DNA of 64,000 bases. Source: Saccopteryx bilineata. Lineage: Eukaryota; Chordata; Mammalia; Chiroptera; Emballonuridae. Shown one piece after another: positions 10,418 through 20,288 of this stretch (positions are counted from its first letter, which is position 1; each line of letters starts with the position of its first letter). The stretch covers positions 231,216,779 to 231,280,778 of the forward strand of contig NC_089494.1 of NCBI RefSeq assembly GCF_036850765.1, written 5' to 3'. Below the pieces are notes generated by a model that saw only the letters and a program-made list of their open reading frames with translations, did no database searches and had not been told where the DNA came from. A program made the position numbers and the translations under genes.

Positions 10418-11165
10418 TGTAAAGCCAGTAGCCGCAGCCACCATCACAACCACCTGGCCCATGCAGATTTGCAGTTGATTTGGACAGTCAGTAATGAAAC
10501 AATGCAGCCAAAGACTGGTGAGCTATCACCTTTAATCCTAGCTTGCATCCGGTGGGCAAGAAATACACACAATGGGAAAACACTTCCCTTTCCACTCAGG
10601 ACCCCCAAAGCCACTGACTTATTTGAGTTTCCTAGAATCAAAGGTTTCTAGCTCACCAGGCTTATTCACCTGTTTCCCATCTCCTTCTCTCTGCACAAAC
10701 TCTACACCAGGGGTAGTCAACCTTTTTATACCTACCGCCCACTTTTGTATCTCTGTTAGTAGTAAAATTTTCTAACTGCCCACCAGTTCCACAGTAATGG
10801 TGATTTATAAAGTAGGGAATTAACTTTATAAAATTTATAAAGCAGAGTTACAGCAAGTTAAAGCATATAATAATAATTACTTACCAAGTACTTTATGTCA
10901 GATTTTTGCTAAGTTTGGCAGAATAAATCTTTATAAAACAACTTACTATAGTTAAATCTATCTTTTTATTTATACTTTGGTTGCTCCACTACCAACCACC
11001 ATTAAAGCTGGAACGCCCACTAGTGGGCAGTAGGGACCAGGTTGACTACCATTGCTCTACACAAACTGGCTTCTTTTTTAGCACTCCGCCATCTTGGCTA
11101 CTTCTCCTCTCCTCCAGATGGCCTTTCTCTGCTCTTACCTTTACTGGTGTTAAGTCTCTGATAAA
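10418..11165 (-). mobile_element. 5' LTR of the LTR element, truncated and split by a MITE
   Basis: Closely parallels 8661 to about 9060, starting with the same 'tgtaaagccagtagcc' and passing the shared segments 'atcacctttaatcctagct' and 'tgacttatttgagtttcct'. The match fades near 11140-11165, so most of U3, including the TATA region, is gone. The stretch 10708-11062 is a later hAT insertion plus its target duplication. Confidence 0.75.
10708..11054 (-). mobile_element. hAT-type MITE, family A copy 2, nested in the LTR
   Basis: 347 bp with ends CAGGGGTAGTCAACC (left) and GGTTGACTACCATTG (right) and a perfect 8-bp duplication CTCTACAC (10700-10707 and 11055-11062). Removing it and one duplication restores text parallel to the other LTR ('ctgcacaaactggcttc' near 8955). 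It lies opposite in direction to copy 1 at 7836-8186. Confidence 0.95.
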
Positions 11166-11174
11166 TACCTATCT

Positions 11175-11300
11175 CCTTCCCTTGCCTGGGAACTCCATTA
11201 GGGAAGACAGGGACTTCTCTACTTTGGCTCACCACTGTCTTCTAGCATCACTGCCAGGCACCACCCAGCCTACAGAATGGATTACTAAATTAATTAACTA
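11175..11300 (+). repeat. L2 LINE 3' end relic
   Basis: Segments such as 'gggaactccattagggaaga' and 'cagggacttctctacttt', followed by 'tcaccactgtcttctagca', match the well-known L2 3' end. Diverged; edges approximate. Confidence 0.6.
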
Positions 11301-11703
11301 GTTAACCAAACATTTCTGATTATTGGATGCCAATTATTGAAACTACTTATGTTTTCAAGGGAAGATATTGAATTGTTCAGGGAAGAGAAGAAGTCACATA
11401 TTTTGGTCAGATTAGATGTAAATTAAAATAGTGTTGATAAATGACAAGGCACTGAAAGACCCCATATGGATCGAGGGGTTCATTCATCAGAATGCTGAGT
11501 GGCAGTAACAGGCTGGAGATACCCTACTGACACTTAAGAAAATCTCAGGAAATTTTAAATACAATCATGAAAATTAGTTGTGCTAATGTTGATTGCTGAA
11601 CTCAAAGGGATGGTGGCCTAAAACAGATCAGTAAGTTTGACTTCAACCTAGTTACATATGACTCTATATACAGTATGTTGATTTTCTTCCCTACAAATAA
11701 AAA
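11301..11703. other. unassigned DNA
   Basis: No gene or nameable repeat was recognised. Confidence 0.4.
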
Positions 11704-11716
11704 AACAATCACCCTT

Positions 11717-11930
11717 TTTTTTTTTAATTTTTTTAAATTTTTTATTTATTCATTTTAGAGAGGAGAGGGAGAGACAGAGAGAGAGAGAGGAGAGACAGAG
11801 AGAGATGAGGGGAGGAGCTGGAAGCATCAACTCCCATATGTGCCTTGACTAGGCAAGCCCAGGGTTTCGAATCGGCAACCTCAGCATTTCCAAGTGGACG
11901 CTTTATCCACTGTGCCACCACAGGTCAGGC
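11717..11930 (-). mobile_element. tRNA-derived bat SINE (family 2, short form)
   Basis: On the minus strand a tRNA-like head (GCCTGACCTGTGGTGGCACAG, then A-box and B-box 'GATTCGAAACC') is followed by 'CAAGGCACATATGGGAG', a (CT)n-rich part and an A-rich tail. Flanked by a perfect 13-bp duplication AACAATCACCCTT (11704-11716 and 11931-11943), showing L1-type insertion. Confidence 0.9.
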
Positions 11931-11943
11931 AACAATCACCCTT

Positions 11944-12384
11944 GAATATTCTCATGGTTTTCAGGATGTTTTCACTAACAATGCAGACACCAGGTTTCTA
12001 ATACTCCAACCATATAATACCATGGGGGCACCTGACTCAATATGGTAAAAGGGTTAGGGTCTCTTTCATGAACCCTGGTTTCAGTTCTTTTCTCACACTC
12101 TACAATTGTTAACCTATTTCAGAAAAGATAGCAGGGGCCAGCATTGAGCACGGTACTATGAACTGGATGGCCATTGACCAGCTGCAGGCCTCGGGACTGC
12201 TCACATTCTCATATCCAGAATTAGAAGATTGGGTTAAAGATCCCACAGGTCCTCAGTTATCCTTGATATTCCATGATCATTCTTCTAAGAATTGTTTTTC
12301 TTTATTGTGCTTTCTATTGTCAACCAAAGTGCTTTAGTAATAAAAAAGCAACAGTTCCAAAAAGCTAAGAATCTATATTTCCCA
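11944..12384. other. unassigned DNA
   Basis: No gene or nameable repeat was recognised. Confidence 0.4.
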
Positions 12385-12590
12385 AAAAATTACTAGCTTT
12401 TGAGTCAGAAAGACCCAGATTCAAAGTTTTTGGCATTAACTAGCTGTGTAACTTTGAGCAAGTTAAAGTTTCTGAGCCTTTGTTACTACATCTAGTGCGA
12501 GTTCTTCCTTCATAGGGAGATTGTGAGGATGATATGAAATATGTCCTGCATGCAAAGCACAATACCTGGCACATAGTTAGCCTGCAATTA
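12385..12590 (+). repeat. MIR SINE relic
   Basis: Good MIR order: 'gagtcagaaagacccagatt', 'actagctgtgtaactttgag', 'caagttaaagtttctgagcc', then 'gattgtgaggatgatatga' and 'acaatacctggcacatag'. One of the best preserved MIRs in the window. Confidence 0.85.
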
Positions 12591-14184
12591 GATATTAATG
12601 TAATTAAAATTTTTACTCATAAAAAGAGATAATACTTACTGCTCCTTCTGACCCTATGTATGCTCTTGCATGAGCAAAGACATCATTTTTCTGGTATATA
12701 TGAGACATTCCAGGCTACCAATTTCTGAGCCTCATTGTGGAACTGGAGTCCATCAGTTATTGTCAGCCATTCTCTGAATCAGAACAACTGACTGAATCTT
12801 CAGTGAGGTCATTATTTTTAGCTTTGGAACTGTTAGAAAGTCTGCAGAGTTGTTTTTTTTTTATGGCATTCACCAAATTAGCAAAGGTCATAAAAGCAAA
12901 GCTACTTAACTGAATTCATTGACTGGAAAACCTATCAAATTAGTGCTGTCATATGAAATTAAAGAACTTTTTACTGGTAATATTTCCATAAAAGGATCAA
13001 GCTTTCTGTTTCAGTTTGCTCCATTGTCTGCATTTTAAATTTACAAATTTAGGTGGCAAATCTCTTTGTCCCCTATCTGCAGCTTCTTCACCATGTGGTC
13101 ATGTGATACACATCTAGTCTAAAATTTCCTCATTATACTCTCTATTCACCCAAGTTTAAGTTCCATTTCTGTCAGGAAGCTATTTCTAAATTCTTCAACC
13201 CCTGATCTCGGGCCTGTTTTACTCTTGACCCATGACAGTCTATTTTTCTTTTCTTACTGTTGGGTGGTGTGATTTTGACTTTATTCAGCCCTGAACAAAG
13301 GTATTAAACGTGAAAATTAGGCTCCTACATTTTTCACAGATGCCCTAATGACACTCATCTCTGCTTGGTCAATTCTCCAAGCATGTAGAGCAGCCATCAG
13401 CCAGCATGACAGGCTATCTACACCACAGGCATGTGCTAGATATTGCAATGTTGAGCTCCTTACTTTCCATATTGCCACAAATATATAATATTAGGAAGAA
13501 ACACTTGAGGGTAAGGTAATTGATCCATTTCTCTCCATACCCTGGATGGTGCCTTTCAATTGGGCTAGACCACAAGGGTGTTGGATTCTTCAGGGACATC
13601 ATTTTGGATTAAATAGAATTGCTTTACTGAATTGTGCTTTGGTATTGTGCCAACAGACTACATTGATGGATTGTATAAGAAAAAACTAGTGAAAACTCAG
13701 AGCTCTCTTTCTGAATACCTATTGGAGAAAGAATACTATAAATTGGGTTCAGTCTCATGGAAAATTTAAATCTTATAAATTTATTGTATTTACTCTGCCT
13801 TGGCCATTAGAAAACTTAATGATAAATCTGTGGTCCATTTCTTTCAACTGCATAGTTCACTCCCAATAACAGGTATGGCTTTATTCTTTTTCTGCCCATC
13901 GTTTTCATTGCCCTGGTCACCACACCTGCTTACATTAATCTTTTTGTATTGAATATACTTTTTGTAAAATGCCTTACATCTTTTGTATAATGAGGTGGAG
14001 ATTAAAAATAAATTCTTGATCTATTATATTTCTTTAGTGAACTGAAGCAAAAATAGCTTATGAATGATTATTTAGCAATTACTTTCTGCCTTGTGTTTTT
14101 CTTTCATTGTTTTATGTCTCTATGACTTGATATTAAACCAGAGAATTGTCTTAAAATTTTTTTATACCCTCTCCATCACTACCA

Positions 14185-14185
<1 letters not shown>
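12591..14185. other. unassigned DNA with a weak L2 trace
   Basis: No gene. At about 13140-13260 the order 'ttccatttctgtcaggaagc', 'cttcaacccctgatctcgg', 'tgtttactcttgac' loosely follows the L2 3' region, but it is weak. Confidence 0.4.

Positions 14186-14225
<40 letters not shown>
14186..14225 (+). repeat. (CA)n microsatellite
   Basis: About 20 uninterrupted CA units. Likely polymorphic. Confidence 0.98.
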
Positions 14226-14226
<1 letters not shown>

Positions 14227-14264
14227 CATAGTAACTCATTGAATCTTTAAACCAGACTTCTGCA

Positions 14265-14360
14265 CACAGGTCTGCTTTTAAGTAACTGGCTGTGTGATTT
14301 TGACCTCAGTGTTATTAAGCTTCACAGGATTTCACTCTCCTCATCGCTATACGAGGGAAT
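14265..14360 (+). repeat. MIR fragment
   Basis: Central MIR order: 'aagtaactggctgtgtgatt', 'gacctcagtgttattaagct', 'tcactctcctcatcgctat'. Diverged. Confidence 0.5.
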
Positions 14361-14884
14361 TGGCCTAAAAATATCTGACATAAGAGCTTGTGTTCCCTAA
14401 AAGGATTTTTGTCAGACACAGATATTTTAGGACAGATCTGACTTAATAAACTACTCAGAGATAAGAATGAGGGAGCTTTTGCTATGGAACACGCCCACGC
14501 CTTTCCCCATCCTCTTCTTTCCCCAGGACTCTCTCTCTCTCTGTCTTTATTTTACTTTCTCCTAAGCTCCAAGGGCCCTTCCTTTGCTGTAATTCCTTTA
14601 AAAAAAGAGAAGAAGAAGAAGAAGAATGTGACCAGGTGGCCTATTTATTGAAGAAGACGTTCATGAAAGGAAGGGCTCTGTCCAAAGGAGATTTTCTTTT
14701 TTTCCATTAAATAAGAGGACATTTTCAGACACATCAGTTCAAAATGAAAACGGGAAGAATAATTATATGTGGGCAACAAAAATGACTTAAAAAGCCAGAG
14801 TCCTTTTAATTCTATAATTTCATATACAGCGAGTGCCAATTTCAGTTCGTTTATTACCAAAGAGGCAGTGTGGTGTCACACTGG
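14361..14884. other. unassigned DNA
   Basis: No gene. It contains a short (GAA)n run near 14607-14625. Confidence 0.4.
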
Positions 14885-15095
14885 CTCCCTAAATTGAGAG
14901 ATAAGGTCTAGTTTCAAGTTTAACTTGGTTATTAATTAAGTATAATTAATTTTCATTTTCTGTGTCCTTAATTTTTGTTTATTACTGAATAGAGAATAAT
15001 TATTTGCCCGTATCTGTAAGATGTTTTGTGAGGGTCCAACAAGACAATGTTAGAGAATTCCCTTTAAGTAGTACAAAGTGCTATACAAATGTTGT
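14885..15095 (+). repeat. MIR-like relic
   Basis: Weak MIR order: 'ggtctagtttcaagtttaac', 'tttcattttctgtgtcctta', 'gtatctgtaagatgttttgt', and a 3' 'agtacaaagtgctatacaaa' segment. Strongly diverged. Confidence 0.45.
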
Positions 15096-15324
15096 TGATT
15101 GTTTTGATAATTTCCTGAGAGCCCGGCTGTGAATCAAGAAGTGACAACTGATGACTCAGTAGGTATGAGGGATTGTCTTTCTAACTAATCTGGATGATTT
15201 TGCAAAGTTGGTCATTAAGATGACTGAAGTACTCATAGATGCTTGTTGTTCACCAAATTTGTGATAAACTCCAGAACTCATAAATTTTCCCTAAACTGCA
15301 AATTCAGTGGAATTGAGGACAAAA

Positions 15325-15415
15325 GCTTTACCAAGATGTAGGCTCCACAAGGGTTGGGTCCTTATCTACTTTGTTTCCTACACAAAAAAAGTTGTATCAA
15401 ACATTGATTGAATAC
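15325..15415 (+). repeat. L2 LINE 3' end relic
   Basis: 'agatgtaggctccacaaggg', 'ttgggtccttatctactttg' and an end with 'attgattgaatacatgg' follow the L2 3' terminus. Confidence 0.55.
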
Positions 15416-16917
15416 ATGGAGGAGAAGTTGGATGAATGGTGAGGGATCCTCCCTGGCTATGTGGCTTCCTCTTTTACTATACCAGTTGGGACATAGGATT
15501 CTATGTTGTGCTTTAGAAAGCTTATGAATAATGAGACATGGAATTTTGTGATCACTTTGACATGCTTGTGTTAGATTGCTTGTTGTCAATCTGGCATCAC
15601 CACCCCAAGTACCGTAGAGATATGAAAAACAATTTTTTTTCCCCAGAATCTCCTACTCCAGGTTATAATTTTCCAGAGAGAAGCACTGGCACTGGATTTA
15701 GAAAATGGAGAAGTAGAGTCCATTATTTTCTGGAGGCCCTTGCTGTCAGACATGTGAGCAGATATGAAATTATAGGAGCTTCCCAGAAACCCTTGCGGTT
15801 TGATGCCTTCCCTCCTTGAGTGTTTTAGGCTGAAACTGCAGAGGTTGATTTCTTTAATCCTTGCTTATCAGCTTTTTTCATCTTTGTGCATCCTCTTAGT
15901 TTCCTATTTTAAAGCCTTTCATATCTTGAATATACCGAGTGGCTATTCTGTCTTCTTGACAGAAACTTGACTATCAACAAAAATCTCAAATGTTAAATTT
16001 AAGAATGGCAAGGTTAAACTAAATGTATTTATACACACCAAGCTGTAGTTAGCACTTTGGGGGAAACCACAGGATATATTAAAAAAAACCCATTAAGATA
16101 TTATTTAATACACCATTACTTTTTAGGATTCAGAAAAACCTTTGAGACCTAAGAAAGTCAATGAAGTTTTGTTCTTTTAGAGGAACCTGATTCAATGGGA
16201 CAAAGTTCTTATAGTGAAAAGGAAAGATTTTAAACTCAAATAGTCTATAATTTAGTTTGGACCCAGCCACTTTGTAACCCTGTGTATTTGGCAAATCCAT
16301 TGAACTTTTCTTGAGCTTGGTGGAAGTCATGAGAACTATCTTACTTCCTTTTTCTGTAGGTTGTTGTGGGACTCAAAAGAAAATGTTTGAAAGCATATCA
16401 TGTATATGTATATTATTATTCCCGAAGGTCACATTTATAATTAGTCAAGTGCAAATAATAATGGTGATTTATAAAGATTCACTAACGGCAACTTGAAGAG
16501 CACTGAAACATTTCTATAACCCTTAGAGTAAACTGAGGTGATTGTGTGTATCTACCACTATGAGACCTAACCAAGTGTGGTCTGTCATTATCAAGGGCAG
16601 TGGCTGAGAGAGGACAGTACACTGTGGGGCTGAGGCTCCAGGGGACAATACTGGGAACCTTTGTTGCTCCAGTATTGGACAGTTCTTCAATGGTATGAGA
16701 CCATAGTTCAGACCACAAGGATGGAGGCGTAAACTGCTCTCCACTCAGTAGGCCACTGTTACAATCACATTTTATCTTGAGGTAATTGTTCAGGGAAACA
16801 TCAAATATTTTTCTCAAAGCTACGGAGATAAGTTCTAATTCTACATACTCACTGGCAGTGACATGATCCTTAAGTTACTGAATAAACATAATTTGGATCC
16901 CACCCACAAGACTTATT
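15416..16917. other. unassigned DNA
   Basis: No gene or nameable repeat was recognised. The 93-codon frame at 15538-15819 has no visible domain. Confidence 0.4.
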
Positions 16918-16932
16918 TAAAACAGACCCTTT

Positions 16933-17320
16933 ATTTTTTATTTCCTTTTCCTTTTCCCTGCACTTTTCTGAAGTTGGAAATGGGGAGGCAGTCAGACAGA
17001 CTCCTGCATGCGCCCAACTGGGATCCACCCGGCATGCCCACCAGGGGGCGATGCTCCGCTCATCTGGGGCGTCGCTCTGTTGCAACCAGAGCCATTCTAG
17101 TGCTTGAGGCAGAGGCCACAGAGCCATCCTCAGTGCCTGGGCCAACTTTGCTCCAATGAAGCCCTGGCTGCAGGAGGGGAAGAGAGAGACAGAGAGGAAG
17201 GAGAAGGGGAGGGGTAGAGAAGCAGATGGGCTCCTCTCCTGTGTACCCTGGCTGGGAATCAAACCTGGGACTCCTGCATGCCAGGCCAACACTCTACCAC
17301 TGAGCCAAATGGCCAGGGCC
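16933..17320 (-). mobile_element. tRNA-derived bat SINE (family 1, long form)
   Basis: On the minus strand the head GGCCCTGGCCATTTGGCTCA with A-box (TGGCTCAGTGGTAGAG) and B-box (GGTTTGATTCC) is followed by the long body and a T/C-rich tail on the plus strand. Perfect 15-bp duplication TAAAACAGACCCTTT (16918-16932 and 17321-17335). Short frames inside are repeat artefacts. Confidence 0.93.
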
Positions 17321-17344
17321 TAAAACAGACCCTTTCTGAGAGCC

Positions 17345-17520
17345 TAATCAATAATATTGTAATAACTATGCACAGTGCCATGTGAGCACTATACTTACTA
17401 GGGAGATCACCTTGTAATGTATGTTAATGTCTAAACACTATGCTCTACACCTGAACTAATATACTATTGAATGTAAACTGTACTTGGAAAATAAATAAAT
17501 AAATATTTTTTAAATGAGGG
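17345..17520 (+). mobile_element. L1 3' end fragment
   Basis: The order 'gggagatcaccttgtaatgt', 'ctaaacactatgctctacac', 'aatatactattgaatgtaaa' and an AATAAATAAATA tail matches an L1 3' UTR; a related copy lies at 44926-45060. A 'cagacccttt' duplicate after it (17527-17536) pairs with the one before it (17326-17335), as for an L1-type duplication. Confidence 0.6.
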
Positions 17521-17797
17521 AAAAAGCAGACCCTTTTTATTTTTTCATTGAGGCAAGACAAGGCTATAGACTAGATCAGGGGTTGGGAAACTTTTTGGCT
17601 GAGAGAGCCATGAACAACACATATTTTAAAATGTGATGAGAGCCATACAACGACTCGTGTACATTACACATTATCCAATAAAAATTTGGTGTTGTCCCGG
17701 AGGACAGCTGTGATTGGCTCCAGCCACCCTCAAAAATGAACATGAGAGGTAGGAAATGAATGGATTGTAACACATGAGAATGTTTTATATTTTTAAC

Positions 17798-17798
<1 letters not shown>

Positions 17799-17830
<32 letters not shown>
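17799..17830 (+). repeat. (TTA)n microsatellite at SINE tail
   Basis: About ten TTA/ATT units between the hAT sequence and the T-rich end of the SINE. Absent from the unsplit hAT copy, so it came with the SINE tail or expanded afterwards. Confidence 0.9.
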
Positions 17831-18226
17831 TTTTGTGTGTGTATGTGTATTTTTCCGAAGCTGGAAACAGGGAGAGACAGTCAGACAGACTCCCGCATGC
17901 GCCCGACCGGGATCCACCCGGCACGCCCACCAGGGGGCGACGCTCTGCCCACCAGGAGGCGATGCTCTGCCCCTCCGGGGCCTTGCTCTGTTGCAACCAG
18001 AGCCACTCTAGCACCTGGGGCAGAGGCCAAGGAGCCATCCCCAGTGCCCAGGCCATCTTTGCTCCAATGGAGCCTCCGCTGTGGGAGGGGAGGAGATAGA
18101 GAGGAAGGAGAGGGGGAGGGGTGGAGGAGCAGATGGGCGCTTCTCCTGTGTGCCCTGGCTGGGAATCGAACCTGGGACTTCTGCACATCAGGCTGACACT
18201 CTACCACTGAGCCAACTGGCCAGGGC
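17831..18226 (-). mobile_element. tRNA-derived bat SINE (family 1), nested in hAT
   Basis: Complete long-form SINE on the minus strand, head GCCCTGGCCAGTTGGCTCAG at 18226. The body resembles the other five family 1 copies. It carries a duplicated 'gcccaccagg' unit near 17925-17960. The target duplication is obscured by the A/T-rich site. Confidence 0.92.
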
Positions 18227-18639
18227 TTACTTTTTAATTAAAGATTTGTCTGTGAGCCAGATGCAGCTATCAAAAGAGCCACATCTGGCTCGTGAGCCAT
18301 AAGTTCCCGACACCTGGACTAGAGCAAGAGAAGAAGACAGGAGGTACAGCTCAGAATTGCTGAGTGTCCGGGTAGCATTGGACAGATCTTTTAACACTTA
18401 AGTGCCTGGTCTTCGTGTTCATGAAATGTAGACACTCTAGCCTATCCTTTCTTGAGCAGTGATCAAGTTATTGGCTTTTCATAACTTCCCATCAAAACAG
18501 TGTGTCCATATGCTCCCACACACCACACACAAACCTCTCCATTCCTCTACCCAGCTCTTCTCTTCAGCACACTTCCTACCGCATATGATACTCCTGTATT
18601 ATATGTTATGTCAGTGACTTTGCTTTGATTGTGTTCTGT

Positions 18640-18750
18640 TTCCCTATAATATCTTGTAAAGTACATATGGGCAGAAGCTTTGTTTTTCCTAGAACAGTTC
18701 ATAATACATAACAAAGACTCTAGAAACTTTGTGGGTAAATGAATAAAGTA
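18640..18750 (+). repeat. L2-like 3' end relic
   Basis: 'tatcttgtaaagtacatatg', 'gggcagaagctttgtttttc', 'gtgggtaaatgaataaa' loosely follow the L2 3' end. Weak. Confidence 0.4.
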
Positions 18751-18873
18751 TAAATGTCTGAATTACTAGCCAAGATTTTTCTTTGGACATTCTGCTTGAT
18801 ATTTCAAAACTCTTAGCTAGAGATTAGACTGTTAAATCCACAAAGAGATATTATTTTTAAAAAATGTAGAACA

Positions 18874-19008
18874 CTTTGGGTGATGAGAATGCAGTATAAT
18901 CAAATGTCAAAATAACCTAGAGATGTTTTCTCTGAACATATGTACCCTGATTTATCAATGTCACCCCATTAAAATTAATTAAAATAATAATAACGTTAAA
19001 AATATAAA
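18874..19008 (+). mobile_element. 5'-truncated L1, last 135 bp only
   Basis: Starts 'ctttgggtgatgagaatgc' and runs to 'tcaatgtcaccccatt' plus an A-rich tail, nearly the same as the 3' end of the full-length L1 at 54250-54363. Perfect 15-bp duplication AAAAAATGTAGAACA (18859-18873 and 19009-19023). The tail has an unusual extra segment 'aataataataacgttaaa' (see findings). Confidence 0.92.
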
Positions 19009-19023
19009 AAAAAATGTAGAACA

Positions 19024-19560
19024 GATGGACCCCTCCCCCATCTTTCACCCTTAAGTCAATGGAGGGTTTATTTATAGTTGTGTGGAGGCCACAGTTTTTA
19101 AATGCAACAAATACTACACATTAATTTCCTGAGAATTAAGGAGAAGAACCATGGGCCAAATTCTTTGTCACATCACTTCTTTGTCAATGAAGCAGGCTGA
19201 GCAATCATCTGCCTGATGCTTCATATGACACACAAAAGAATGTTGAAAAGCAGTTTGCTTAACAATGACATGCACAGGAATATGCTGAAACCAGTAGCTC
19301 TATTTAAGCTGACAATGACTGGGAGAAAGATATGCCCACAGAGTCTCTCCAAGTGATCCTAACGTAACCTTAACGGAATTGAGTCACTGGCCTGTGATAC
19401 TGATAAGGAAGTGCCTTAGACTTTAATGCTAAGTTAAGATGTCAGCAGAATGTTTCTCTAGCTACTGGTCAATGATAAAATTTCTAATAATCTGAAACCC
19501 TTGAGAATGGCATTAAAGCTTCTGTACAAATGCTACTTAAAGAATGTAGCCTTTGGGGGA
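19024..19560. other. unassigned DNA
   Basis: No gene or nameable repeat was recognised. Confidence 0.4.
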
Positions 19561-19878
19561 CTATGCTACAGTCATCTCGTCAGCCTGGAAGTTCTGAGAG
19601 TGTCGGAAATGGTATGTGCACAATAAATACAATAAAAGAATCAGAAACCCCTGGGAACCTGGAAATAGATAAATTGAAACAAGGAGAAGGAGACAAGTAG
19701 TTGCTCCTGGCACTGTGTCATCATTCAGCTCAAGAGCAGAGGAGAAGAGAGCTCCGATTGCTGGGAGGTGTACAGAGAACATGGTTAGAAGTGCAGTGGG
19801 GAGAGTGATGAGGACATTGATACCAGCAGCAGCAGCAATCAGAGTGATGACAAGTGTGACAAAACTGAAAAGCAGCAC
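19561..19878 (-). other. open frame with several hydrophobic segments, possible coding relic
   Basis: A 105-codon minus-strand frame with about three hydrophobic stretches (residues about 1-33, 38-50 and 58-88) and a polar C-terminus ending FQADEMTVA. Upstream the same phase continues beyond one TGA with more hydrophobic residues. I do not recognise a family. It may be a decayed retrocopy of a small membrane-protein gene, or chance: no poly-A tail, target duplication or splice structure supports it. Confidence 0.15.
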
Positions 19879-19954
19879 TCATAACATGCAGAAGTTGAAG
19901 CAGTACAGAACTCTGGGAGAACAAACATCTGACTGCCTTTTACTTTGATGATAG

Positions 19955-20035
19955 TTGTCACCACCATTTACTGAGTAGTTAAAATGTGCTAGGCACTGTA
20001 CTGGGCATTTTATATGTTGTCATAATGAGATCCCA
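19955..20035 (-). repeat. MIR fragment
   Basis: Plus strand reads 'atttactgagtagttaaaa', 'tgtgctaggcactgtactgg', 'gcattttatatgttgtcata', the reverse of the MIR 3' part. Confidence 0.6.
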
Positions 20036-20097
20036 TAAAAATCTATACCTCTCTTCTGTTTCTGTCTCCCAGTCCTTTATGATTTCCAATCCCCTAC

Positions 20098-20288
20098 CAG
20101 GCTTCCCCAACTACGGCCCGCGGGCCACATGCGGCCCCGTGAGGCCATTTATCCGGCCCCCCACCACACTTCCAGAAGGGGCACCTCTTTCTTTGGTGGT
20201 CAGTGAGAGGAGCACTGTATGTGGCGGCCCTCCAATGGTCTGAGGGACAGTGAACTGGTCCCCTGTGTAAAAAGTTTGGGGACCCCTG
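20098..20288 (-). mobile_element. hAT-type MITE, family C, internally deleted copy
   Basis: 191 bp, with a right end (reverse complement) CAGGGGTCCCCAAACTTTTT and left end CAGGCTTCCCCAACTACGG. It matches both ends of the 330-bp element at 59854-60183 but lacks about 140 bp of its A-rich middle. No convincing 8-bp duplication is visible. Confidence 0.85.

Larger units (their letters stand above)
8661..11165 (-). mobile_element. non-autonomous or internally deleted LTR retroelement
   Basis: Two related LTRs flank a 1,051-bp interior. The downstream LTR is 8661-9366 and the upstream LTR 10418 to about 11165, truncated and carrying a hAT MITE. On the minus strand the LTRs end in CTTTACA and begin with TGTTAGTC (TG...CA). 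A purine-rich tract precedes the 3' LTR and a tRNA-Ser-like primer binding site follows the 5' LTR. The interior has no gag-pro-pol-env set; its only long frame is a membrane/coiled-coil ORF (9747-10379). Because the upstream LTR has lost its U3, the host site duplication cannot be checked. It is older than the MITE inside it. Confidence 0.8.
17577..18316 (+). mobile_element. hAT-type element, family B copy 1, split by a SINE
   Basis: Ends CAGGGGTTGGGAAAC (left) and GTTCCCGACACCTG (right). 8-bp duplication GACTAGAT (17569-17576) and GACTAGAG (18317-18324), one mismatch. The interior matches the unsplit copy at 56825-57138 read in reverse ('gatgagagccatacaacgac', 'ttggtgttgtcccggaggac', 'tgtctgtgagccagatgcag'). 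It is interrupted by a (TTA)n run and a complete family 1 SINE at 17831-18226. Confidence 0.9.

Noticed and set aside
16928..17320. tRNA-like genes at SINE heads (here and in all other SINEs)
   Set aside because: A- and B-box-like sequences are present but each is followed by a SINE body and flanked by target duplications; none is an independent tRNA gene.
17774..18302. Several 73-140 codon frames on both strands
   Set aside because: All fall inside a SINE and recur in every other SINE copy, so they are repeat artefacts.
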